From Lentzea sp. NEAU-D7 (GTDB taxonomy: Bacteria > Actinomycetota > Actinomycetes > Mycobacteriales > Pseudonocardiaceae): DNA of 64,000 bases. The notes beneath the pieces are model-generated. The model did no database searches and was not told the DNA's origin. It was given only the letters and a program-made list of their open reading frames with translations. Positions within the stretch are counted from its first letter, which is position 1; each line of letters starts with the position of its first letter. The stretch spans positions 1 through 64,000 of the forward strand of contig NZ_JAPJDL010000031.1 in assembly GCF_026242055.1 (NCBI RefSeq). Direction: 5' to 3'. Of the stretch, positions 55,729 to 63,671 are shown in pieces. The translations under genes were made by a program, and so were the position numbers.

Positions 55729-56477
55729 TCGGTGTTCACCTTGATCGGGTGACGGACGTCGCCAGGGCACACCCAGACGTTCAGCGCGCCGTCCGAGAAG
55801 TCCCAGCCGACAGGCCTGGCCTCGGGTTCGAAGCAGAACTCCGGCTCGGCGCGTTCGTACGTGTGCAACGCCAGCAGCAGCTCGCGGCGGGCGCCGCACT
55901 CAGGGCACTCCATGTCGCCTGGTCCGCTCGCGTACCAGAACGCCCAGCCTCCGACCTTGGTGGACACCGCGACCTCCGCCCAGCCGTCGCGGGAGACGCC
56001 CTCCGGGGTCTCGTGCGGCGTCGGGTGTTCCACACGCCGGCAAGGGCTGAGCACGCACGGCCGGGCGCGGTGGATCGGCTCGGACAGCGCGGGCTCCGGC
56101 GGGGCGGCGAGCACGTCCGCGACCGCTCTCGAGTCGCGCCACACCAGGCGGACGTCCGGCCAGAAGGTGTCGGCGTCCGGTTCGTGGAACAGCGGGCAGA
56201 GCAGGAGCTGGAACAGATCGGTGCCGTCCGGGAACGGCAGCTCCGGGAAGTCCCTGCGGTAGAGCTGCACCGGTGCGGTGAAGGCGTTGTGCACGCCCCG
56301 GCCGTCTCCGACGTCGAAGCCATGGTCGGTGTGGGTGGATCCGTCGCAGTACGGCCACGGTTCGTCCCGCGGCCAGAGCACCGGACCACCGATGTGGCTG
56401 TCGGTCACAGACGGTGCTCCGGGCCGCGGGTGCAGGCGCACCGAAGGCCTTGCCCAGGCGTCGGTTCTCGTGGTCAT
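55725..56477 (-). CDS. DUF1963-like protein
   Basis: 250 residues. The N-terminal HIGGPVLWPRDEPWPYCDG and later LFQLLLCPLFHEPD resemble the YwqG/DUF1963 fold, and a CxxC pair in GDMECPECGARRELLL looks like a zinc ribbon near the C terminus. Often associated with stress or SUKH-like systems, no function established. ATG at 56475-56477. Its stop overlaps the ftsK stop by 4 bp. It is preceded by a hairpin that belongs to the phospholipase gene. Confidence 0.72.
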   Translation of the reverse strand: MTTRTDAWARPSVRLHPRPGAPSVTDSHIGGPVLWPRDEPWPYCDGSTHTDHGFDVGDGRGVHNAFTAPVQLYRRDFPELPFPDGTDLFQLLLCPLFHEPDADTFWPDVRLVWRDSRAVADVLAAPPEPALSEPIHRARPCVLSPCRRVEHPTPHETPEGVSRDGWAEVAVSTKVGGWAFWYASGPGDMECPECGARRELLLALHTYERAEPEFCFEPEARPVGWDFSDGALNVWVCPGDVRHPIKVNTD

Positions 56478-56496
56478 TCGTCGTCCCCCCGTGCTG

Positions 56497-56531
56497 ACGC
56501 AGGGGTCCCCCTGAGCTGGGAACCCCTGCGT
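56497..56531 (-). terminator. Terminator of the phospholipase A2 gene
   Basis: Perfect 10-bp stem ACGCAGGGGT / ACCCCTGCGT with a 15-nt loop, beginning 38 bp after the phospholipase stop. Confidence 0.65.
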
Positions 56532-56568
56532 TTCAACGTACTCGGGAGGTCTGACAGTGCGTGGCGAT

Positions 56569-57039
56569 CTACTTCAGGCCGGCGTTCTGGATGCTGGTGG
56601 CCGTGGAGCTGGCGCTGCCGCCGAACTCCCGCACCGCCGCGTAGTACAGGTCGGCGGTGCGCTTGCAGGCCCAGTTGGAGCCGCACTGCTGGTACATGTC
56701 GGACTTGAAGTTGTTGTCGATGCGCAGGCGGTTCGTCTCGTTCCACCGGCCCTGCCGCTTGTAGTTGCGGTAGCCGAAGTCGTGCCGGTGACAGGTCGGC
56801 AGGAACTTGAAGCCGAAGGGGTTGTCGGGCGAGTACGAGCAGCCGTCGGACGACCAGTCGAGCTGACCCGCGTAGGGCTGCTGCGCGCGCAGTGTTGTGA
56901 ACTGGCCGATGGTCTTCGAGTAGAGGTAGTCGTCGGTCACCGCGACGATGTCCACGGCGTGTGCCGGGGTGCCCGTGAAGATCAGGGCGATGGAGGCGGT
57001 GGCACCCACGAATGCCGAGCGCAGGGTCTTCGTCGACAT
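56569..57039 (-). CDS. Secreted prokaryotic phospholipase A2
   Basis: 156 residues. Sec signal peptide (residues 1-28, ending THA-like APAHA, cleavage after A28). The mature part is the Streptomyces-type PLA2: Ca-loop and first cysteine in DWSSDGCSYSPDNP, catalytic H86-D87 in CHRHDFGYRNYK, and the second aspartate D108 in RLRIDNNFKSDM. Cys67/83 and Cys119/125 should form disulphides. Hydrolyses the sn-2 ester of phospholipids outside the cell. ATG at 57037-57039 has GAGGAG upstream. It lies 84 bp after the TOMM cluster on the same strand and may have its own promoter. Confidence 0.92.
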   Translation of the reverse strand: MSTKTLRSAFVGATASIALIFTGTPAHAVDIVAVTDDYLYSKTIGQFTTLRAQQPYAGQLDWSSDGCSYSPDNPFGFKFLPTCHRHDFGYRNYKRQGRWNETNRLRIDNNFKSDMYQQCGSNWACKRTADLYYAAVREFGGSASSTATSIQNAGLK

Positions 57040-57122
57040 GGCGAGCTCCTCGGAGTGTGAGCAGGGTCTCGCCAGTTGTAGCGGGTGATCGACTGTCCTC
57101 GGTAGACACGATCTGGTGAACG

Positions 57123-57785
57123 TCAGGTGATCATGTGCCCGCACGCGATCGCGGTGGCCACGCGGAGGTCTCGGGGCAGGCCCAGCGCGTGGAGCATTTC
57201 GTTGTCCGCTACGCCGCCCAGCAGGTAGCCGCCGAGCTTCTGCTCCGCCAAACGGAGGCAGATGCTCTGCGCGGCGGCTCCCGCTTCGATCAGGCCGAAG
57301 CGGCCCGCGCGTTCGCCGTACTTCTCGAACGAGTCCCTGTCCATCAGCATTAGGACGATCGTCAGCGGCGGCACCTCCGGCGTGCCGAGGATTTCGGCGA
57401 GGTTCGCCGGTGCCTGGCCGATGTCCTGCAACGCGTGGCGGCGGATGTCGTAGCGGACCGCCCGGTCGTGCACGAACGCGTAACAGCGCAACGGGTTGAG
57501 GCCACCCGCGGAGGGACAGCTGTTGTCGGACAGGGCGCCCAGCACCGTGCCGAGCTGCTTGTCGGTCAGCGGCCTGTCTGAGAACTCGCGCGTGCTTCTG
57601 CGCGCCCGGAACAGCTTCTGCAAGCGGTCGTTCGGACGGGGGAGCGGGAGCGGCGCCGCGGGCAGCTCCAGCGGGTCGATCAGCTCCGGCTGAGGCCGGA
57701 AGTCCCGCAGCCGGTCGCCGAGTCTGCGCTGGTGCAGTGGCGAGTACCGGCTCGCGGCCCAGAAGTCGTCGAACATCGGTGTCAC
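57123..57785 (-). CDS. SagB-type FMN-dependent azoline dehydrogenase
   Basis: 220 residues, nitroreductase fold. In TOMM pathways SagB-type enzymes oxidise azolines made by YcaO to azoles using FMN. Marks: LFRARRSTREFSDRPL (FMN-phosphate loop), SAGGLNPLRCYAFV, and EAGAAAQSICLRLAEQKLGG. Short N-terminal part compared with full SagB, so it is the compact form. GTG at 57783-57785 overlaps the YcaO stop (GTGA); ATG 9 bp later is an alternative with GGGGTGA before it. Last gene of the cluster. Confidence 0.85.
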   Translation of the reverse strand: MTPMFDDFWAASRYSPLHQRRLGDRLRDFRPQPELIDPLELPAAPLPLPRPNDRLQKLFRARRSTREFSDRPLTDKQLGTVLGALSDNSCPSAGGLNPLRCYAFVHDRAVRYDIRRHALQDIGQAPANLAEILGTPEVPPLTIVLMLMDRDSFEKYGERAGRFGLIEAGAAAQSICLRLAEQKLGGYLLGGVADNEMLHALGLPRDLRVATAIACGHMIT

Positions 57786-58936
57786 CCCAGCGGATGCGGT
57801 GCGGGATTGGGGAACACGCCGGGTGAGGCGTGCGGGTAGCGCCAGCCGAGTTCGCGGGCGCGGCCGCCGAGGTGCGGCCAGCGGTGGTCCGAGTGCAGCG
57901 GCGCGAGGTCCGGAGACAGGACGCGGACGCAGTGCAGTCCGACGGCCGACAGCTCCGGCGTGGTGAGCTCGCGGTAGGCGAGCCGGACGTCCGCGCGGTC
58001 CAGGGCGTGCACGAGTTCGGTCAGTTCCGCCGCTGTGCCACGGGATTCGGCATCAGGCGGCGGGTCGGTCTCGAAGCCTGCGAACCACGGCAGCGCGTCC
58101 CACTCGTCCGGGCGCGTGGCGTAGTAGACGGCGTGCTCGTCGAAGTCGGTGACGTCCTCGACGGGCCGATCACCGTTGCGCGCGAGCCACACCTCGATGA
58201 AGACCGTGCCCTGGACCCACTCCTCGTAGGCCTTCCGCACGGCCTCGGCGACCGTGGCGCGGCACGCGAGGCCGAGCGTGGGCCTCGGCTTGCCGGCGAT
58301 CGGCAGCGAACCCGCGACGGCGACCACCGGGTGCGGGCTGTAGGCGGGCGTGAGGTCGAACGCCATCGCGCCGTGCGGCAGGTCGGCGGCGAACCGTTGC
58401 GGTGCAACGGAGTGCAGCCAGATCGTGGTGAACGCGTCGCGCTCGACCAGTTCCTGGACGGCGCGCAGCAACGCGCTGGTCGTGGACGGACCGGCCGCCA
58501 GCCCCGAGGACGTCGCGGGCAGCCCGTAGGAGGCGTCCAGGCCGACGAGACCGGCGGGCACGCGGATCGGTTCGTTGCCGGGCAACGTCCACGCCCGCGT
58601 GTACGGGGTGTCGACGTATCCCTTGCGGTAGCGGTAGCCGGGGGCCACCCGCTGCTCGACGGTGTGCAGGCTGAAGTGCTCCAACGGCCAGCACTCGCCG
58701 TCGGTGACGATCTCCAGCGGCGCCCGTGCGGCGGCGTGCCGTTCCAGGGCCTCGGCGATCGCGGCGATCTTGCTCGTACCGCCGGACGTGCCGCCGGTGG
58801 CGAACGGCTCCGGCACCGCGGCCCAGCCCTCGACGTCCACATCGGACAGGCTGTGCGGCACGGGGTGCAGCTGTGACACCACTCCCTGCCGCCAGCCGAC
58901 CGCGCGCTCGGCCAGCGCCTCCGCGACGGTCCTCAC
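57782..58936 (-). CDS. YcaO-domain azoline-forming cyclodehydratase
   Basis: 384 residues. YcaO enzymes use ATP to cyclise Cys/Ser/Thr onto the preceding amide. ATP/Mg ligands lie in SKIAAIAEALERHAA and RAVQELVERDAF (the E-x-x-E-R repeats), with GGTSGGTS before the first and the C-terminal proline-rich tail NPAPHPLG, which is near the active site in TOMM YcaO proteins. GTG at 58934-58936 overlaps the TGA of the poly-Cys gene, with GGGGGAA upstream, and sets the length. The open frame extends further up but only across that gene. Confidence 0.92.
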   Translation of the reverse strand: MRTVAEALAERAVGWRQGVVSQLHPVPHSLSDVDVEGWAAVPEPFATGGTSGGTSKIAAIAEALERHAAARAPLEIVTDGECWPLEHFSLHTVEQRVAPGYRYRKGYVDTPYTRAWTLPGNEPIRVPAGLVGLDASYGLPATSSGLAAGPSTTSALLRAVQELVERDAFTTIWLHSVAPQRFAADLPHGAMAFDLTPAYSPHPVVAVAGSLPIAGKPRPTLGLACRATVAEAVRKAYEEWVQGTVFIEVWLARNGDRPVEDVTDFDEHAVYYATRPDEWDALPWFAGFETDPPPDAESRGTAAELTELVHALDRADVRLAYRELTTPELSAVGLHCVRVLSPDLAPLHSDHRWPHLGGRARELGWRYPHASPGVFPNPAPHPLG

Positions 58937-59466
58937 CGCTTCCCCCGGTAGCGCCGGAAGATCCAGTACCCGAGCCCCAGCGCCCCGCCGACGTAGAGCA
59001 CGCCGGCCACCGCCGCGGCCCCCTCGTCGACGCCGGCGATCGGCCCGAGAGTGAACAGCACAACGAACGGCTCCAGGCACCACAGCACAGCCCAGCCAAG
59101 CAACCGGACCACGCTGCCCACCGGGTTCGGCGACCGGGCGATGAAACCGGAGGCGGTGGCCCACGCGAGCGCCGCCGCGAAACCGCCGAGCCACCAGCCC
59201 CAGTGGACGTCGAAGACCGCGCCCATCGTGGCGAACGGCAGGACGACGACGAGCAACGGGAAGATCGCGGCGGGCAGGACGAGCAGGCTGCGAGGCCGGG
59301 GGAGATCCTTGGTTTCCTCGTACAGCGCCGCCGGGATCTGCACGGCCGCGCCGACCGAGGAGATCGCGCAACAGCAACAACAACAGCAACAGGTGGGTGT
59401 CGCGGCGTTCGCGGCGGCCGCACCGGGTGAGAACTGGTCAGGTAACCGCACTGCCGTCGCGTTCAT
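58933..59466 (-). CDS. Poly-Cys four-helix membrane protein, proposed TOMM precursor
   Basis: 177 residues. The N terminus (about 25 residues, acidic and Ala-rich: AVRLPDQFSPGAAAA) leads to eight consecutive cysteines, C26-C33, preceded by TPT and followed by AISSVGAAV. Four predicted membrane helices follow at 61-80, 89-110, 117-142 and 149-170, and the C terminus is basic. The eight Cys codons are TGT five times and TGC three times. It lies between the leader-binding and YcaO genes with 29-bp and 4-bp overlaps, so it is the natural substrate. Family unknown to me. Confidence 0.75.
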   Translation of the reverse strand: MNATAVRLPDQFSPGAAAANAATPTCCCCCCCCAISSVGAAVQIPAALYEETKDLPRPRSLLVLPAAIFPLLVVVLPFATMGAVFDVHWGWWLGGFAAALAWATASGFIARSPNPVGSVVRLLGWAVLWCLEPFVVLFTLGPIAGVDEGAAAVAGVLYVGGALGLGYWIFRRYRGKR

Positions 59467-60229
59467 GGTCCCCCCAAGGAAGTGACACGCGCCCGAACTC
59501 GACAGTCGGGCAGATCTCGCAGCCGGCCGCGGGCAGCACGCTCTCGCGCGTCGTCGTGAACTCGTCGAGGTTGACGGTCACGACCGTGTCCAGCAGGGCG
59601 AGCGAACCGTTCCGGATGTTCTGAACCGCTTGCAGGGCAAGGGAAATCGGAAACTCGTGGGACATGGCCGCGGGCTGCGGAGGAGGCGGCGGATCCCCCC
59701 ACCGCCGCCCTGCCCGCACCGCGAGGCACGCCAGGCACGCACCGGCACCGGGCACCACGAAGGGCCCGACGGCGGCGGTGTGGTGGTAGGCGAGGTCCAG
59801 CAACAGGTGCGGCACCTCCGTCTCGCGCGCCACCTCGATCAGGTCGGCCAGCGTGCCGGTCGTCCGCACGACGAGCAGGAGGTCCGGATCGTCGTGGTGC
59901 GGCAACAGCTCTGCCAGCCCGGCGGGTGCCTCCCCGACGACGCGCGTGCCGACCCCCATCGGCTTGACGTCCTCGGTGGGCAACCCGGCCGGGCGGAGAG
60001 CGCCCAGGGTCCTCAGCTGGGCCACGTGCCGGCGAACCGGTTCCCCCAACCGGCTCTCGTCGACCGTTCGAGCCACGCCCCTCAACATCGGCTCGAACAG
60101 GCCGGCCAGCGCCACGGCCACCGCCCTGGGCAGGTCTGGAATCAGGTAAATGAGATCGGCTCCCGCGTAGACGACGAGTCCTTCGTCGCGAACTTGGGCG
60201 TGCCAGGCGGGATCAGCGACCAGGCTCAT
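59438..60229 (-). CDS. TOMM leader-binding/E1-like (SagC-type) protein
   Basis: 263 residues. E1-ubiquitin-activating-like partner of YcaO; these contain a leader-recognition winged helix (RRE) at the N terminus, here the region LIPDLPRAVAVALAGL to ARTVDE, and then an inactive ThiF fold. Two CxxC motifs, C165-LA-C168 and C237-EI-C240, form the structural zinc site of the family. Shorter than SagC (350), like other actinobacterial stand-alone versions. ATG at 60227-60229 overlaps the regulator by 17 bp. Confidence 0.82.
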   Translation of the reverse strand: MSLVADPAWHAQVRDEGLVVYAGADLIYLIPDLPRAVAVALAGLFEPMLRGVARTVDESRLGEPVRRHVAQLRTLGALRPAGLPTEDVKPMGVGTRVVGEAPAGLAELLPHHDDPDLLLVVRTTGTLADLIEVARETEVPHLLLDLAYHHTAAVGPFVVPGAGACLACLAVRAGRRWGDPPPPPQPAAMSHEFPISLALQAVQNIRNGSLALLDTVVTVNLDEFTTTRESVLPAAGCEICPTVEFGRVSLPWGDHERDGSAVT

Positions 60230-61064
60230 CCTCGTCCTCCCGTTTCAGGAAGTTCTCGATCTCCTGCTCGCTCGGCAGATCGCCCGCCGGGTCCATGAGG
60301 TTCTCGGCGATCGGCGGCAACGGCTGCTCGGCCCACGCGGGCTGGAAGTCGTCGCTGGGCAGCAATCCGTGCCGTGACGCGAACTCCTCCGCCGCGTCGC
60401 GGATCGACTCCCGCAGCGTCCCCACCACCGCGGTCTCCGCCGTGTACGTCAGCTCGACGAGCAACGCCCGCACGTTCTCCAGCTGGTTCTCGTCACCGGC
60501 CTTGCGGGCCAGCTCCGGCCAGAACTGCTGCTCGAACAACCGCACGAAGTCCGCCGCGATCGCGTCGGTCGCCGTGCGCAGGCGGGTGAAGCTGTCCATC
60601 ACGTCATCGCTGGGCACCCTGAGGCCGGCGAGCCTGCCGCCCGCTTCGAGTGCCCAGCGACGCGTGTGCGGCCAGCCGTACTTCCACCGCACCAAGCCCA
60701 ACCGCATAGCCCGGAGGAGGAGTCGCGGTTGGACGTCTCCTGTCGGAATCAGGTGCTTGATGTCGCGCACCTTGATCCGAACCCAGTCGTCGGGCCCCTC
60801 GGCCTCGCTGAAGCCGAGGACCGCGGCGACCGACTCGCCCTTTTCCCGTGCCGAGATCAGCTCGGCGATCGCGGGCAGCGAGAACCCCCGCTGCTGCAAC
60901 CGCTGCACCAACGTCAACCGCTCGACGTGCGAGGCGTCGTAGTACGCCACGCGCCCCTGCCGTCTCGGCGCGTGCAGCACACCCTTCGTCTGGTACATGC
61001 GAATGGTGCTGCTGGGCAGGCCGATCCGGGCGGCGAGCTCGTCGATGGTGAGCGATTCGGGCAC
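60213..61064 (-). CDS. MerR-family regulator of the TOMM cluster
   Basis: 283 residues. N-terminal MerR winged helix: LTIDELAARIGLPSSTIRMY then QGRVAYYDASHVERLTLVQR, with recognition residues at the RMYQTKG turn. The long C-terminal part (~200 residues) is helical, with RESIRDAAEEFASRHG and an acidic tail (EQEIENFLKREDEDE); it is not a metal-sensor form. GTG at 61062-61064. -35 TTGACT and -10 CAAGAT lie upstream, and a 26-bp palindrome borders the -35. As the first gene, overlapping the next, it is cotranscribed with what it controls. Confidence 0.85.
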   Translation of the reverse strand: MPESLTIDELAARIGLPSSTIRMYQTKGVLHAPRRQGRVAYYDASHVERLTLVQRLQQRGFSLPAIAELISAREKGESVAAVLGFSEAEGPDDWVRIKVRDIKHLIPTGDVQPRLLLRAMRLGLVRWKYGWPHTRRWALEAGGRLAGLRVPSDDVMDSFTRLRTATDAIAADFVRLFEQQFWPELARKAGDENQLENVRALLVELTYTAETAVVGTLRESIRDAAEEFASRHGLLPSDDFQPAWAEQPLPPIAENLMDPAGDLPSEQEIENFLKREDEDEPGR

Positions 61065-61071
61065 GGCTCAG

Positions 61072-61101
61072 ATCTTGGCGCCGCGCCGTTAGTCGAGTCA
61101 A
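61072..61101 (-). promoter_or_regulatory. Promoter of the TOMM operon
   Basis: Minus strand TTGACT (61096-61101), 18-bp spacer, CAAGAT (61072-61077), ending seven bases before the GTG of the regulator, so the transcript is probably leaderless. Confidence 0.65.
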
Positions 61102-61102
61102 G

Positions 61103-61128
61103 ACTCTTCGAGTATTTACTCGAAGAGT
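61103..61128. promoter_or_regulatory. 26-bp perfect palindrome upstream of the TOMM operon
   Basis: ACTCTTCGAGTA, TT, TACTCGAAGAGT: 12-bp arms with a 2-bp spacer, one base upstream of the -35 and directly after the argA stop codon. AT-rich for this genome. Operator of the MerR-type protein is favoured; a terminator for argA is the alternative. Confidence 0.7.
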
Positions 61129-61628
61129 TACAACTCCAGGAGCATCCGGCTGTTGCCGAGCGTGTTCGGCTTCACGTAGCTCAGGTCGAGGAACTCGGCG
61201 ACGCCCTCGTCCACCGATCGCATGATCTCCTCGTAGACCTCGGGGCTCACCGGCGTGCCCTCGATCTCGACGAAGCCGTGCTTGCTGAAGAACTTGGTCT
61301 CGAACGTCAGCACGAAGATCCGCCCGAGCTGCAGCTCCCTGGCGGTGGCGATGAGCTGCGCCACGATCCGGTGCCCCACGCCGCGGCCGAGCGCCATCGG
61401 CGACACGGCGACCGACCTGATCTCGGCCAGGTCCTCCCACATCACGTGCAGGGCGCCGCAGCCCAGCAGCTCGCCGTCCTGCTCGGCCACCCAGAACTCC
61501 TGGACCGCCTCGTACAGCGTGACCAGCGGTTTGGTCAGCAGAACCTTGCCGGCATACCCGTCGATCAACGCCTTCATGGCGCGCACATCGCTGGTGCGGG
61601 CACGCCGCACGACTACCCCACTGGTCAC
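61128..61628 (-). CDS. argA: N-acetylglutamate synthase, GNAT type (ArgA)
   Basis: 166 residues. Short-form amino-acid N-acetyltransferase of arginine biosynthesis, orthologous by position to mycobacterial Rv2747. GNAT core: RRARTSDVRAMKALIDGYAG, EIRSVAVSPMALGRGVGHRI with the acetyl-CoA loop, and LTFETKFFSKHGFVEIEG. GTG at 61626-61628 is used, preceded by CATACT at -8; the frame continues upstream only through the rimO promoter. Divergent from rimO. Confidence 0.9.
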   Translation of the reverse strand: MTSGVVVRRARTSDVRAMKALIDGYAGKVLLTKPLVTLYEAVQEFWVAEQDGELLGCGALHVMWEDLAEIRSVAVSPMALGRGVGHRIVAQLIATARELQLGRIFVLTFETKFFSKHGFVEIEGTPVSPEVYEEIMRSVDEGVAEFLDLSYVKPNTLGNSRMLLEL

Positions 61629-61679
61629 AACCGTCAAGTATGAGGTGGGCACGATTCCGGTCTGACAGCCCGACCCGGT

Positions 61680-61685
61680 TACTCT
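61680..61685 (+). promoter_or_regulatory. Probable -10 element (leaderless) of rimO
   Basis: TACTCT ends seven bases before GTG 61693. Confidence 0.35.
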
Positions 61686-61692
61686 GAGCGCC

Positions 61693-63096
61693 GTGTCTTC
61701 TCCCACCACTCCGCGACGCGTGTCGCTGCTGACCCTGGGCTGTGCCCGCAACGAGGTCGACTCCGAGGAACTCGCCGGGCGCCTCGGCGAGGGCGGCTGG
61801 GAGCTGGTGGACGAGGGCGCCGACGTCGTCGTCGTCAACACGTGCGGCTTCGTCGAGCAGGCGAAGAAGGACTCGGTCGACACGCTGCTCGCCGCCTCCG
61901 ACACCGGCGCCAAGGTCGTCGCGGTCGGATGCATGGCGGAGCGCTACGGCAAGGAGCTCGCGGACAGCCTCCCCGAGGCGGCCGCGGTCCTGGGCTTCGA
62001 CCAGTACAACGACCTGGCCGAGCGCCTGCAGGACGTGCTGCACGGCAAGCCGGTCGAGTCGCACGTGCCCGTGGACCGCCGCACGCTGCTGCCCATCACG
62101 CCGGTCAAGCGCCAGGAGGCCAAGGACGGCGTCCAGGTTCCCGGCCACGGCTGGGGCCCTACCAAGGTCCAGCGCAAGCGGCTCGACGACGCCCCCGTGG
62201 CGCCGCTGAAGATCGCGTCGGGCTGTGACCGGCGCTGCAGCTTCTGCGCCATCCCGAGCTTCCGCGGCGCGTTCGTGTCGCGGCACCCGGACGAGGTCGT
62301 CTCCGAGGCCATGTGGCTCGCCGAGAACGGCGTCAAGGAGCTGTTCCTCGTCAGCGAGAACTCCACCAGCTACGGCAAGGACCTGCCCCGCGAGCAGGGC
62401 GCCCTCGAGCAGCTGCTCCCGCGGCTCGCGTCCATCCCCGGCGTCGAGCGGGTGCGGGTCAGCTACCTGCAGCCGGCCGAGACGAAGCCGTCGCTGGTCG
62501 CCGCGATCGCGAAGACCGAGAAGGTCGCGAACTACTTCGACATGTCGTTCCAGCACTCCAGCGAGAACGTGCTGCGGCGCATGCGCCGGTTCGGCGACAC
62601 GGACAGCTTCCTCAAGCTCGTGTGGCAGATCCGCGAGCACGCGCCCGAGGCCGGCATCCGCAGCAACTTCATCGTCGGCTTCCCCGGCGAGACTGAGGCC
62701 GACCTGCAGGAACTGGAGCGCTTCCTCACCGAGGCGCGCCTCGACGCGGTCGGCATCTTCGGGTACTCCGACGAGGACGGCACCGAGGCCGAGAACCTCG
62801 AGGGCAAGCTCGACGCGGACACCATCGCGGAGCGGGTGCAGCGGATCGGCAACCTCGTCGAGGAGCTGACGAGCCAGCGCGCCGAGGACCGCGTGGGCAC
62901 CGAGGTCGTCGTGCTGATCGAGCACGAGGAGGACGAGGAGAGCGACTGCGTCGGCCGGGCCGAGCACCAGGCGCCCGAGGTCGACGGCGAGTGCATCGTG
63001 CTGGAGGCCGAAGGGCTCAAGCGCGGCGACTTCGTGCGCTGCCGCGTGGTCGACTCCGAGGGCGTGGACCTGATCGTCGAGGTACTCCCGACATGA
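61693..63096 (+). CDS. rimO: Ribosomal protein S12 methylthiotransferase RimO
   Basis: 467 residues. Radical-SAM enzyme that methylthiolates Asp89 of S12. N-terminal UPF0004 domain with [20 protein letters not shown] and [11 protein letters not shown] (first cluster cysteines), radical SAM motif C178-x3-C182-x2-C185 in [17 protein letters not shown], and a C-terminal TRAM domain (about 395-467) acidic in its first part. RimO rather than MiaB from the [12 protein letters not shown] and [14 protein letters not shown] segments. GTG 61693. Overlaps pgsA by 4 bp. Confidence 0.95.
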   Translation: MSSPTTPRRVSLLTLGCARNEVDSEELAGRLGEGGWELVDEGADVVVVNTCGFVEQAKKDSVDTLLAASDTGAKVVAVGCMAERYGKELADSLPEAAAVLGFDQYNDLAERLQDVLHGKPVESHVPVDRRTLLPITPVKRQEAKDGVQVPGHGWGPTKVQRKRLDDAPVAPLKIASGCDRRCSFCAIPSFRGAFVSRHPDEVVSEAMWLAENGVKELFLVSENSTSYGKDLPREQGALEQLLPRLASIPGVERVRVSYLQPAETKPSLVAAIAKTEKVANYFDMSFQHSSENVLRRMRRFGDTDSFLKLVWQIREHAPEAGIRSNFIVGFPGETEADLQELERFLTEARLDAVGIFGYSDEDGTEAENLEGKLDADTIAERVQRIGNLVEELTSQRAEDRVGTEVVVLIEHEEDEESDCVGRAEHQAPEVDGECIVLEAEGLKRGDFVRCRVVDSEGVDLIVEVLPT

Positions 63097-63671
63097 CGGA
63101 AGCCCGGAAGGTCCCGCTGCTCAACGTCGCGAACATCCTCACGATGGCGCGGCTGGCGCTCGTTCCGGTCTTCCTGTTCTCCCTGTTCGAAGCGGGCGGC
63201 TTCGACACGACGTGGCGCCTCATCGCTTTCGGGATCTTCGCCGTCGCGAGCTTCACCGACCACATCGACGGCACGCTCGCGCGCAAGCACGGGCTGATCA
63301 CCGACTTCGGCAAGATCGCCGACCCCATCGCGGACAAGGCCCTGACCGGGTCCGCGCTGGTCGGCCTGAGCATCCTCGACGTGCTGCCGTGGTGGATCAC
63401 GATCACCATCGCCGTGCGCGAGGTCGGCATCACGCTGCTGAGGTTCTGGGTGATCCGCTACGGCGTCATCCCGGCCAGCCGCGGCGGCAAGGCCAAGACG
63501 CTGGCGCAGGTCATCGCGATCGGGCTGTTCGTGCTCCCGCAGAACGACGTGCTGCAGCTCATCGCCTGGGCGATCATGGCCGTGGCGCTCGTGCTCACCA
63601 TCGTCACGGGAATCGATTACGTCATCCGGGCGTTCAAGATGAAGGCAAGAGCAGGCCGGGCCGTGCTGTGA
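63093..63671 (+). CDS. pgsA: CDP-diacylglycerol-glycerol-3-phosphate phosphatidyltransferase
   Basis: 192 residues, membrane enzyme of phosphatidylglycerol synthesis. The CDP-alcohol phosphotransferase motif D-x2-DG-x2-AR-x8-G-x3-D-x3-D reads [12 protein letters not shown] to [11 protein letters not shown]. Six predicted helices, the first [17 protein letters not shown] region. ATG 63093 overlaps the rimO stop and the gene's own stop overlaps cinA (GTGA). The order rimO-pgsA-cinA is conserved in actinobacteria. Confidence 0.94.
   Translation: MTEARKVPLLNVANILTMARLALVPVFLFSLFEAGGFDTTWRLIAFGIFAVASFTDHIDGTLARKHGLITDFGKIADPIADKALTGSALVGLSILDVLPWWITITIAVREVGITLLRFWVIRYGVIPASRGGKAKTLAQVIAIGLFVLPQNDVLQLIAWAIMAVALVLTIVTGIDYVIRAFKMKARAGRAVL

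Noticed and set aside
53616-56708. 1030-codon plus-strand frame overlapping ftsK
   Set aside because: Wrong-frame shadow of ftsK with Arg/Gly/Ala-rich translation and no recognisable domain.
56569-57039. Phospholipase A2 as an integral member of the TOMM operon
   Set aside because: An 84-bp gap and its own ribosome site separate it from the dehydrogenase gene; the same strand alone is not enough.
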